Shown here: piece after piece, positions 28,569-37,915 of the stretch | Layout: the number at the start of each line of letters is the position of its first letter | How positions within the stretch are numbered: the first letter of the stretch is position 1 | The notes under the pieces: model-generated | What the model was told of the DNA's origin: nothing | What the model saw: the letters and a program-made list of their open reading frames with translations, nothing else | Databases searched by the model: none | Assembly: GCA_030849465.1 (NCBI GenBank) | Contig: JARVLF010000015.1 | Span: 1,550,001 to 1,614,000, forward strand | Direction: 5' to 3' | DNA: 64,000 nt | Source: Moesziomyces globuligerus | Lineage: Eukaryota > Basidiomycota > Ustilaginomycetes > Ustilaginales > Ustilaginaceae | Position numbers and translations under genes: made by a program

Positions 28569-31500
28569 ATGTCGGCCTCATCACTCCCGCCGGGTTCGGA
28601 TCACCCGCGAAACCACCTGCACCATTCCTCGTCGGACCCCGTCCGATCTACAGGCTCCAACTCGAGCACAGATGCGGCATCACAACCGAGTCTGCTCAAT
28701 CCAGGCATGACCACCCAACCCTCGGCCGGACTGACGCTGCTCGAACCGCCCCAACCGTGCTCTTCCCGGCCTTCGTCTAGCAGGTTCCAAGACACGACAG
28801 AGGCTCCCGCCTCGAGTCTGTCAAGTCACATCCCGGATGCCTCCGAACCTCTCAACAAGACCCACGCAAAGGTGCACGACATGTCCGCCTTACCGCACGC
28901 GCACGCTTCCGACCAGTCAGCCTCCTCTCTCAATTCACCTTGCTTCGTCCACTCGTACCTCGATCGCGGCGTGGCCCTCGGCGAAAGCCTCAAGAAGCAG
29001 CGCCGACAGCTCAACCGTCAGAGAGCACATCGGCCTAGGGAAAGCCGTCAGATCTCACAGAGCGACGTTGCCTCGGCTGACGATGATGCTTCCTCCCAGG
29101 CGCACCGAGACAGCACGCCGCCCAGCAACACTGGCGTCACATTCGACGCCAAGCGCGCTTCCAACGTGCCCGCACTTGCAGACGATGAGGCTCATTCGAG
29201 CTCAGATGCCACTTCCACCTACATCTCTCGCAGCTCGGACCGCGCCTCGGCACGCGTCCGCATCCGCACCAGCTCCGACGATGACGACGGCGACGATGAC
29301 GACGATGACGTCGATGCCGACAACACCGCACACCAGCCCTCGTCCGATCGCAGCTCATCCTACGGCTCTTCCTACTCCTACTCGTCCGACGACGAAGATT
29401 CCGACAAGGTTCGCTCTCTCACCCGCCAGCTCGCAGAGACCGCCGTGGGCGTGCGCGAGATGAGCAAGCAGCTCGGCCGAGCCAGAGTCAAGTCCACCAT
29501 TCAGTCCGTCATGATCATCACCAAAGCCAGGGATAACCATCTCATCAAGCTCACCCGCGAGCTTGCCATCTGGCTCATGACCACTCCCCGAAATGGCAAG
29601 GACACCGGCCTCACCGTCTACGTCGATTCGCAGCTCAGACAGTCCAAGCGTTTCGATGCCGAGGGCATCCGCAGAGATTACCCGCATCTCTTCGACTCGA
29701 GACCGCCCAAGCGCACGCCCAGCCTCTCTTCGTCACTCTCATCCACCTCGGGCCATGACAGCAACGGCTCTTCCAACAGGGCCGAAGGCGGGAATCAGTT
29801 GCGCTTCTGGAACGCTGACATGTGCTCACGCTCGCCGCACCTCTTCGACTTTGTCGTCACCCTCGGCGGCGACGGCACCGTCCTCTTCTGCTCGTGGCTC
29901 TTTCAACGCATCGTACCACCCGTCCTCCCTTTTGCGCTCGGCTCTCTCGGCTTCCTCACCAACTTCGACTTCAAGGCGTACAAGGACGTCATGAAGTCGG
30001 CCTTGGACGACGGCATCCGTGTCAACCTACGCATGCGTTTCACCGCAACCGTCTACCGCGCCACCCTGCCTTCGTCTAGCTCGGCAGATCGCCACCGCCG
30101 CCAGGCTATCAAGTCCGGCAAGACGGGTGAGATCATCCTCAACTCGGTCAAGAACTGCGGCTGGGATGCCATCGAGTCGCCGAACCCAGACTCGCATCAG
30201 GCGCGCTCATCTCTGCGCCCAGATGACGAAGTCGTGCTTCCCTCGATGGAGAAGAAGAGCAGCAAGAAGGCCAAGGGCGGCAAGAAGTGCAGGGACAAGG
30301 AGATCATGTGCTTCAGCACCCGCCCCGTCGAGACTTTCGAGGTGCTCAATGACCTTGTTGTCGACCGAGGCCCCAGTCCGTACGTCAGTCTGCTTGAAGT
30401 CTTCGGCGATGAACACCACATGACGACGGCTCAGGCCGACGGCTTGTGCATCTCGACCCCCACGGGCTCGACGGCGTATTCGCTCTCGGCGGGCGGCAGT
30501 TTGGTGCATCCCGAGATTCCAGCCATCCTCATCACACCCATCTGTCCGCACACGCTTTCGTTCCGACCGATGCTGCTTCCGGACAGCATGGAATTGCGCA
30601 TCGCTGTGCCGTACAACTCGCGAAGCACCGCCTGGGCCAGTTTCGATGGACGCGGCCGCGTAGAGCTCAAGCAAGGCGACCACATCAAGGTCACCGCGAG
30701 TCGCTATCCGTTCCCCACCGTGTGCGCCGAGAACCAATCGACCGACTGGTTCTCGAGCATCTCGCGTACGCTCAAGTGGAACGAGCGGCAGAGGCAGAAG
30801 TCGTTCGTCGTCGTCGAGGAAGGCGCCGATCACGACTCGAGCAATGCTGGCGACGAGAAGAAGGGCTCAGCCTCCACGTCCTCGCCGAGCAAGATGTTTG
30901 CAAAGCACGGCAACAATGGCGAGACCGGCAGCAGCGACGATGACGATAGCGACGAGGACGACGAAGGGGACGACGACGATGTCAATGCCAAAAAGGACGA
31001 CGACGAGGACGCCGAGAAGTTCGACATCGACGACACCAGCACCACCGTCACACGCAGCAACAGCCCCAACTCGCACCACGGCGACGGCCACGTGCGAAGA
31101 CGGTCGGGGCAGAGCACACCGCGTCACACCAACGGCGGTTCGCGGCGCACCAGCGGGCCGTCGCTGCTGAGCACGTCGCTGCCACGACTCACGTCGATCA
31201 CCAATTCGTTCGGATCCAAGTCTGGCGACACGCACGGACACAACAACGCCGGCACCTCGTCTGCTGCCTCGTCGACACCCGGGTCGCTGCTCAACAGCCC
31301 CGATCGATTCGGACTGCAAGGCCCGCCGCTGCCTCCCAAGGCGATCAGCGAGCGCCACCTGCTCAGCGCCGACTTCCGTCTCGATGGCGGCCGCGCCCTG
31401 TCGTCGGCGTCCGGCAGCGGCAATGCGGGCTCGCCATCCTCATCTGCAGCAGCATCCGCTGCGACCGGGGATAAAGAATCGAACGCGACAGCCCGCGCTC

Positions 31501-31757
31501 CGCGAGCGCCCGAGAGTGAGCATCGGAGGAGCACGCTCTCCAAGCCCATGACGCCCTCGTCGGCGCTCGCCCGCGATCGCACGCCCAAGGGCGTCCGTGC
31601 CGATTCGACTCGCAAGGAGAGCGGCTCGCGCGCCGCGGCCGAGCCCGCGTTTGCCGACGCGGAGCGCGCAGGCCACGCCCAGGCCAAGGCGGGCACCGCG
31701 CTCGTCGTGTACGGCGAAGACGAGAGCGATTCGGACTCGACCACTGGCGCCGCTTAG
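28569..31757 (+). CDS. NAD kinase with long disordered N- and C-terminal extensions
   Basis: I chose the ATG at 28569 (MSASSLPPGS, A at -3) because the open sequence before it looks non-coding. The product is 1,062 residues. Residues 1-275 are Ser-rich and carry a long Asp run (DDDDGDDDDDDVDADN). The catalytic region spans about 279-745: SVMIITKARDNHLIKLTREL, the GGDG motif at 433-436 within TLGGDGTVLF, GSLGFLTNF, and the later GSTAYSLSAGGS followed by LSFRPMLLPDS. NAD kinase makes NADP from NAD and ATP; the resemblance is to cytosolic fungal Utr1-type enzymes more than to Pos5, since no mitochondrial presequence is visible. The roughly 315-residue tail is acidic, then Ser/Arg-rich. Utr1 itself is about 530 residues, so both extensions are large. 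Single exon. Confidence 0.93.
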   Translation: MSASSLPPGSDHPRNHLHHSSSDPVRSTGSNSSTDAASQPSLLNPGMTTQPSAGLTLLEPPQPCSSRPSSSRFQDTTEAPASSLSSHIPDASEPLNKTHAKVHDMSALPHAHASDQSASSLNSPCFVHSYLDRGVALGESLKKQRRQLNRQRAHRPRESRQISQSDVASADDDASSQAHRDSTPPSNTGVTFDAKRASNVPALADDEAHSSSDATSTYISRSSDRASARVRIRTSSDDDDGDDDDDDVDADNTAHQPSSDRSSSYGSSYSYSSDDEDSDKVRSLTRQLAETAVGVREMSKQLGRARVKSTIQSVMIITKARDNHLIKLTRELAIWLMTTPRNGKDTGLTVYVDSQLRQSKRFDAEGIRRDYPHLFDSRPPKRTPSLSSSLSSTSGHDSNGSSNRAEGGNQLRFWNADMCSRSPHLFDFVVTLGGDGTVLFCSWLFQRIVPPVLPFALGSLGFLTNFDFKAYKDVMKSALDDGIRVNLRMRFTATVYRATLPSSSSADRHRRQAIKSGKTGEIILNSVKNCGWDAIESPNPDSHQARSSLRPDDEVVLPSMEKKSSKKAKGGKKCRDKEIMCFSTRPVETFEVLNDLVVDRGPSPYVSLLEVFGDEHHMTTAQADGLCISTPTGSTAYSLSAGGSLVHPEIPAILITPICPHTLSFRPMLLPDSMELRIAVPYNSRSTAWASFDGRGRVELKQGDHIKVTASRYPFPTVCAENQSTDWFSSISRTLKWNERQRQKSFVVVEEGADHDSSNAGDEKKGSASTSSPSKMFAKHGNNGETGSSDDDDSDEDDEGDDDDVNAKKDDDEDAEKFDIDDTSTTVTRSNSPNSHHGDGHVRRRSGQSTPRHTNGGSRRTSGPSLLSTSLPRLTSITNSFGSKSGDTHGHNNAGTSSAASSTPGSLLNSPDRFGLQGPPLPPKAISERHLLSADFRLDGGRALSSASGSGNAGSPSSSAAASAATGDKESNATARAPRAPESEHRRSTLSKPMTPSSALARDRTPKGVRADSTRKESGSRAAAEPAFADAERAGHAQAKAGTALVVYGEDESDSDSTTGAA

Positions 31758-32764
31758 GACCGTGTGTACGTGGAGAGCCCGCGTGACGGGCTGCATGCAG
31801 ATCTAGGCATGTCCGTCTACGACCGCCGTCTCGGCTAGGAATGCTACTGCTGCTGTGCAGATCTGTGCTTGGAGGCGATCAGAGCGTGTGATTTGAAGAT
31901 CTATGCAGAAGTCTGTTGAGAGGGAGAGCTGTTTGGCGGGATCTCAAGGGCTCAGCTCAGCGGAATGAAAGGCAGTTGGGGGTTTGGGCAGTTTGGCGCT
32001 TGAGTCTCGGGGAGGCGCGCGCGACGGATCCCGTGGCATAAATTTACGATCAACCACGCGAGGGCTAGGGTTTCGGAGAAGGGGGGACGGATTTGGTGGC
32101 GAGGGTGTGTTTCGGAGACGGCTCAAGACCTACTGAAGTCTGGATTGTTTGGAGGGTGGGCGAGGACATGAGCTTTCTACAGAACAGGTTTTTGGTGGCG
32201 AAGAGAGCATTATGGAGCGAGGTGCTTGGGCGACGTGTGCATTAGCGCCAGCGTCCCGATTCGCAAAGCGGTGCTGCTCGAGGACGACTAGACCGCAGAC
32301 GATACCAAGCCAGGCAGCTCGTTTGGTCAATGGGTCACTGGATTGGTCGTACTACCGGTGCGAATGGAGAGCTCGAGCCACTGCCGATGCCCGACATGTG
32401 GAAAACCAAACCGCATCCGAACAAGGGGCTGTGACTGAGTGGTCTTTGTCCTGACAGAGACCCGACAGCGTGACAGCAGCAACTGTGACACCTTGCGTGC
32501 GCGCAAAAGGGACCGACCACGTCGCTGCGTAAGGCGAATCAAGGGGCTACAGTAAGCGCGAGGACTGATCTCGCATGTGGTTGAACCCACGCCATGAAAA
32601 CGTCCTTTTATGCATCTCATCTGTCGCCTCACCACCACCACCACCTTGACCGAGGGTCTAGATCCAACGGTCCCCAAACTACCATGCCTGGAAGCTTCAC
32701 GAGTTTTGGCTGTAGCAAGATGTGACTTGGGTATATGCACAAGGCTGGACTAGCGGTCCGCGAA

Positions 32765-32779
32765 GGGGGGGGGGGGGGG
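32765..32779. repeat. Poly-G run (15 nt)
   Basis: Fifteen consecutive G residues lie in the gene-free region. A run this long is prone to length error in sequencing, so the exact count is uncertain. Confidence 0.85.
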
Positions 32780-34620
32780 AAGGTTTACGCCGCGGGTGGG
32801 TGTTGCACTGAGGTGTGGGTGGAATTTCCATCCGCTGTGATACCGTACGCGCGCGCTGAGCTTTTTTTTGTTTGTCGCCCGCGCTGCCACGTTGCCGATG
32901 GACCCTGTCGCCCAGATCTGTCACTCGGGACCGTCGGAATTCACGCTCCGACTTCAAACCCCTCCCCCCCTTCCCCCCTCGCCTCTTCACAGTGCGCTCG
33001 AGTGCACAAGCGCGCAAAGACAATTCTACGCTAGAGTTCTCAACCCGCTCTGCCTTGGCCGGTGGATCTCGGGTCTGACGAGGCTAGAGGTCACGTCCGG
33101 AGCGTGCGTTGGATGCAAGGCTTCACGTAGACCCGATGCTGCCGAGGCGGTGGCGAGGGTAGGCGACATTGCCCTGTCCAGGCGACCATCGCTTGGCTCG
33201 GGACTCAAATAAAGCCCCCTCCTCTCGGAACTCGGCAGCCACATCGACCCCCCGCCTCAGCCCGACGGGTTGGTTCGAAAGGTGTAAGATGCGAATCCGA
33301 GGCGCTGTTACCGTCGGATCTCGAGACGGCCCAACACCGGGGCGATTTCCGCCTTTCAAAGCGTCACGAAGACCGGACAACTGAGCCGTTATTTTACCCG
33401 GTCTGAGCTCGAACGAGCAGCCCCGGCGGATGGCTCTCGGTAGAGAATCGGGCGTGTCCCAGCGGAGCCCAAAGCTCGTCTCCCGCCGTCGTACACAGCC
33501 TCTGACCGGTCCGACTTCTCCGTGAAATTGACAGGACTAGCGGCCGCCGTCGGGTTCCGTTTGCGTTGACAGGCAGGCTTGTTATCAAGGTCCATGCTCC
33601 CGCGGAGCACCGCCACGAGCGCTGGCGCTAACAGATAGCCGTGATGCATGCCGATCATGTAGCGCCGCTGCATCCAGCCGCAAAACTACGAGCGGCAGCC
33701 GGATTCGAGGATGACAAGCCTTGACTTTGCGGCTCGGGGATGTGATGCAGCCATCCATCCGGCGTCGACCTATCGTGTAGGGCGGTAACTTGACTCACAT
33801 TCCGTTGCCCACTCGAAGGCTGCAGGGCGGCCCGTCATGCGAGATGCACCATCCAGGCATTCCTTTTTTTGAATTTCCACGTAAATCACGTCTTGCTTGG
33901 GTGACGGGGGCGGAGACGAAAGAGGAAAAAAAAAACAGAAAAGGCGAGTCTGAGACACGATGGGCCTCGCGAGCTGTCACTGGGTGGAATTCCAGGCTCC
34001 GCCGTGCCAACAGAGATGGCGGCGGCTGCGCGCGTCGCTCTTGGTCTTAGAGTCGGGCGAGCTGGTAGCCACCCATGGCATCGATGCTTGGATGCGGGTT
34101 GACGATCATCACGCACTCTCGAAAGCGTTGCATGCTTTGCGAGATCGTCTCTACGACGGTCAAAAGACGGAAGGAGGGGATTCCGCGGTTGCTGACCAGA
34201 CGCGCCAAGGCGAGTCTCGGTCCTGACGATCCCAGATCGTCGCGTGTACAAGCCGGTCCATCCGATTGGCTTTGCAGTTGCGAGAGATTCAGAGTCAAGC
34301 CTAGCTGAGGTGCACTTGGTGCTTTGGACCTTGCGACTCGGTCGAGGCGTTCGATTGCGATTGCACTACAGCCAGGCCAGCATCAGGACGACCGATCGCC
34401 CTCGTCCCGCCAGCCGGCAGCAGGAGACATGGCAGGGCGAAAGGCGGGGAGACTTTTCGAGTCGATGCCTAAGACCAAGGATGTGCCGGCTCGTCTCAGA
34501 CCACCTCTGCCAGATTCAAGCGAGCAGGCTGCAGACGCACGTCCGAGACAGGATGGGCCACACTCAGCGCGCACATCTGACGCGCAAAGGGCGCCAGGCT
34601 GCTCAGCGGTGGCTCCATAG

Positions 34621-34652
34621 CTGCTTGGCTGCTTGGCTGCTTGGCTGCTAGG
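34621..34652. repeat. 4 x 8-bp tandem repeat (CTGCTTGG)
   Basis: Three perfect copies of CTGCTTGG are followed by CTGCTAGG. The array lies in the gene-free region with no neighbouring gene. Confidence 0.9.
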
Positions 34653-36025
34653 CTGGCCGCGTTTCAGTGCCACCGAATTCTAGACAGGACTATCGAGACG
34701 ACGCCTCTGTCTCAGGACAGTGTCTCTGAGCGCGACCTGTGTCTCTCGTCGTCTCTGCTAGTGGCCCAGGACACGTAGCATCGACGTGGGGTCTCAGTTG
34801 GATGCTTCGAGACACTGCCGATGCTGCTACAGGCACAACACCACTCGATCGTCACGAGCAATGGGGCTGTGTGGCTGGATGAGCGAGCGACACAGTTTCG
34901 AGTGGGAGGCTCGACATTGCAGCAACGAGCATCCACCCAGACACACGTCCGGCTAGCTCGAGACCGTCCTGGTGAGCTGCCGGATTGCACACGATCAAAC
35001 CAATCGGGACGAGGCGGCGGATGCGCTCGGATTGGTGCTCCCCGCATCTGCTGTTGCGGGTTCCCGGACTCTGGCTGCACGACGCTCCGTGTCGTGTTGC
35101 CAAAACTTGCTTCCATCTGTGGGCTGGCTGATCAAATGCGTTGCAGGACTGTAGCAGGTGGAGCGATCCACGCCAATCGACAGGAACGATTGGATCCAGA
35201 CGTGCTCTCGGCAGCTTGGGCTGACGGCGATTCCAAACTGGCGAGCGAGCGGCAGCTGCACCCCGAGGATTTTTCTATTGAATTTTTTGGTGCTGGCAAG
35301 GCGAGCGTGGGAGCTGCTCACCCACACCGGGCTTCGCTTGCGAGGATGATTGCCTCGCTTCGAGCGTGGCTCGGCGGCCTGGGGTTGGTGTGCGACTTCG
35401 GTGTCTAAAGCGCCGGACAACCTGCCGCTCGAGCGGTTGCCGAGCGACGCATGTTGAGCTCGGCCAGCTCATTCCATCTCGTCATCCGGCCGCCCACCGC
35501 ATACTCGCCTGTAGAGCGTGACGCCGATCCGCACCTTCCAGTTCGCCGAGCCCGCCAAAAAGAATGAACGAGCCTGCCAGATTGGATTTATTTCGACAGA
35601 CAAAGTCGGCGCTGGCTGGGATGGCATTCCACTGCGGCCGGGAAGCCAGCATGGGGTTTCCAGCGATGGATTTCGCTCTCAGCTCGCCCTTTGCTCCGAT
35701 GCTTGCGGAGGAGCAAAAGGACATTCTGCGATTTTTATTTTTGTTTGGACGCCTCAGCCGGGGCTGGGAGGCAGGAATGTTGCCAAATCGGAAATAGCAG
35801 CAGCGGGCTGGGCGATGCGTTGCTGCGCCATGCATGGAGGCTCTGCGCAGCGGAACGCCCAACCCATGTCAGCAGCCAGCCCGCGGGTCAGCCCAGCGCG
35901 TCTGACGCCCACCACGCCCTCGCTCCCTTGGCTCCAAGCTGCAGCCGCGTCCCGCGCACCGCCCCAATCCAAACCCTGCCTCTCGTTCCGCTCGACGGAT
36001 CGACGAGGGCTTGGAAATCCGAGAC

Positions 36026-36068
36026 CTGCAGAGCATCTGCAGAGCATCTGCAGAGCATCTGCAGAGCA
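36026..36068. repeat. About 4 x 11-bp tandem repeat (CTGCAGAGCAT)
   Basis: Three perfect copies and most of a fourth copy of CTGCAGAGCAT. A GCAT-rich stretch (about 36087-36101) follows after 18 bp. Each unit contains a PstI-like CTGCAG palindrome. Confidence 0.92.
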
Positions 36069-36449
36069 GCGACCGCACAGCTGCACGCATGCATGCATGC
36101 ACTCTCCTGCCGGCCCTCGCAGCGGATTCCTCGTTGAGTTCGATGGATTGATCAGCTCGTATCCCACCTGTGCGATGACAAGTCCCTCGAGCCTCGCTGC
36201 TCATCACGAATGTCGTTGCAGAGATGGACGAGGTGGCGCTCCTTTGCTTCTTCTTTCGGAAGGACCACGCGAGCCATTGACCTTTCAACAGCAGATGGAT
36301 ACGAGAGAAAGCACTTGCAGAGACGAGGCGGTGCACGCAAGAGTAAGCAGCATGCCATAGGTTTCTGGCTCTGCAGTGTTCACATGTTGGACCTCGCGGC
36401 TGACGTCGCCGCTCTCGGGTCTAGGCATGCTCTGTTGCTCAATTTCTCC

Positions 36450-36484
36450 TTTTTTTTCTTTTCTTTTCCGGGGGGGTTTTTTTT
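36450..36484. repeat. Homopolymer cluster T8...G7T8
   Basis: Eight T, mixed CT, then seven G followed directly by eight T. It marks the boundary between the gene-free stretch and the pyrimidine-rich leader of the C2H2 factor. Confidence 0.8.
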
Positions 36485-36801
36485 GTGAGGGTTCGGGATC
36501 GCGCCTTGGACGTGCCTAGATTTTAGCGTCTGAGCGTCACTCAGACTCACTGGCCGCTGGCTGGCTTTTGGCTCAGCCTCTTTGCCTGGAGCTGTGGCGC
36601 TGGCACCTCTTGCCCTTACCTTGGCTTTTGGCCTTGGCCTTGGCCCTCGCCCTCGCGCCCCGCCGTCTGCGTCTGCCGTTTTATCGCGCCGTGTCCAATT
36701 ACGTCCTCCCGCGCTGCGGGTGTGCATCGTGGCCGTCGAGCGCTCCCAACCTCGAGAGTGCAACGCTGACCGGGACCCTCTCTGGCCGCAGATCACACAT
36801 G

Positions 36802-37915
36802 CCGCAACTCGCCTGCTCCACCGCCTCCATCGCTCTCGCCCGCCCGCTCGCTCGCCTCCTCCTTCCTTTTTCCCTTACCATCCACGCCCACACTCTCGCT
36901 GCTCATCACCATCGATCCTGCCCAAGGCGCTTCGTACACGCGCTCGGTGGTTGTTTGTCCTACGATCTTCGCTGAGCACGCACGCTCGTTCGCTCGCACT
37001 TCATCTCGTGCGTCGTCGCTCCCACAGATCGCCCGGACCCCTCCAAAGCAACCGATCCAGCCTCGCTCGCTCGCCATCACCACGCCCCACGCGTCCCAAC
37101 ACGCCTTCATTCCAAACTTCATCCCTTCGGCATCGTCTAATCCAATCCCACCTCGGCTTGCTTCCCGACCACAATCGACTCCCAACCAGACGCCCTTGGG
37201 CGCCGCCACTTTCGCACTCACGTCCTCCTTCTCGTGGCTCAGCAACGTCCCACCTCCGACCCACCCGTACCGCACAGCCTCGCATCCAGACGCACGCACC
37301 CGCTGCCCCTTCCTCTCGATTCACTCGGCATCTGCATCCCGCTTGCATCGTCGGTCTGCACGAACACGCCAGCATCAAACCTGCTCCGTTGCATTCGCAG
37401 GTTCTGACCCAGCACACCACCAACTTCTGCACTTCTCCTGCATCAACTGTTCCGCCTCGGCCCGCTGTCCTTCAAAGTGCTCTTCACCGTCCACGAGTCC
37501 TCGCTCTCAACCTCTTCCGTTTCCGAGCCTGAAGCGACCCGTCGTCATTCGTTTCGATAGCACTGTTTCAGCTGCAGCAACACATCGCATTGTCGGGACC
37601 AATGCCACCCTGCATCACCGGAGCCCATTGATCAGCCGACTCTTCCACTCGTGCCACCACCAGCACGATCGCTGGCAAGCTGTTGCCACCTGGTACAACT
37701 CACGCCTCATCCCAGTCTCCAGTTCTCGCGTCCGAGCACAACCTCCACAGTCTATCCGATTGCTCTGTTCGCCGTAGCTCCTCATCGCCAGCGCCCCTGG
37801 AACACCAAAGGAGCATCCTCCCCACCATCTCCACCACACACCACACCCACCCCGCTTGCTGAGCCAGACGGGCTGGCCAGCGTCGCCCTGCACCATTCTG
37901 TCCACGTACAGAGCA
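36802..37915 (+). promoter_or_regulatory. Pyrimidine-rich, ATG-depleted putative long 5' leader
   Basis: Scanning the plus strand from the ATG at 36799 to the C2H2 start at 37916, I find only one ATG (37602), which opens a 9-codon upstream ORF ending at 37631. By base composition about a dozen would be expected by chance. The stretch is C/T-rich. Depletion of upstream AUG over about 1.1 kb is best explained by a long transcribed 5' UTR, possibly with an unseen intron. No TATA box was identified. Confidence 0.55.

Larger units (their letters stand above)
31758..37915. other. 6.2 kb gene-free region upstream of the C2H2 factor
   Basis: This is the largest gap in the window. I found no open frame with signal peptide, domain or family resemblance on either strand, no tRNA or rRNA, and no transposon terminal repeats. 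It does contain homopolymer runs (15 G at 32765-32779; A10 at 33926-33935; a T/G/T cluster at 36450-36484) and two short tandem arrays (34621-34652, 36026-36068). From about 36800 to the C2H2 start it turns pyrimidine-rich and nearly ATG-free. Candidate contents are a long promoter, a non-coding transcript or decayed repeats. Confidence 0.5.

Noticed and set aside
32765..32779. G15 run as a possible G-quadruplex or regulatory element
   Set aside because: A single homopolymer in a gene-free area; length may be a sequencing artefact and no gene is close enough to argue function.
36026..36068. Direct repeats considered as a CRISPR-like array
   Set aside because: Units are 11 bp, contiguous and without spacers, and the genome is eukaryotic.
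35518..36360. 280-codon frame in the 6.2 kb gap
   Set aside because: It spans the 11-bp tandem array, has a Cys/His/Ser-rich random-looking composition and no family resemblance.
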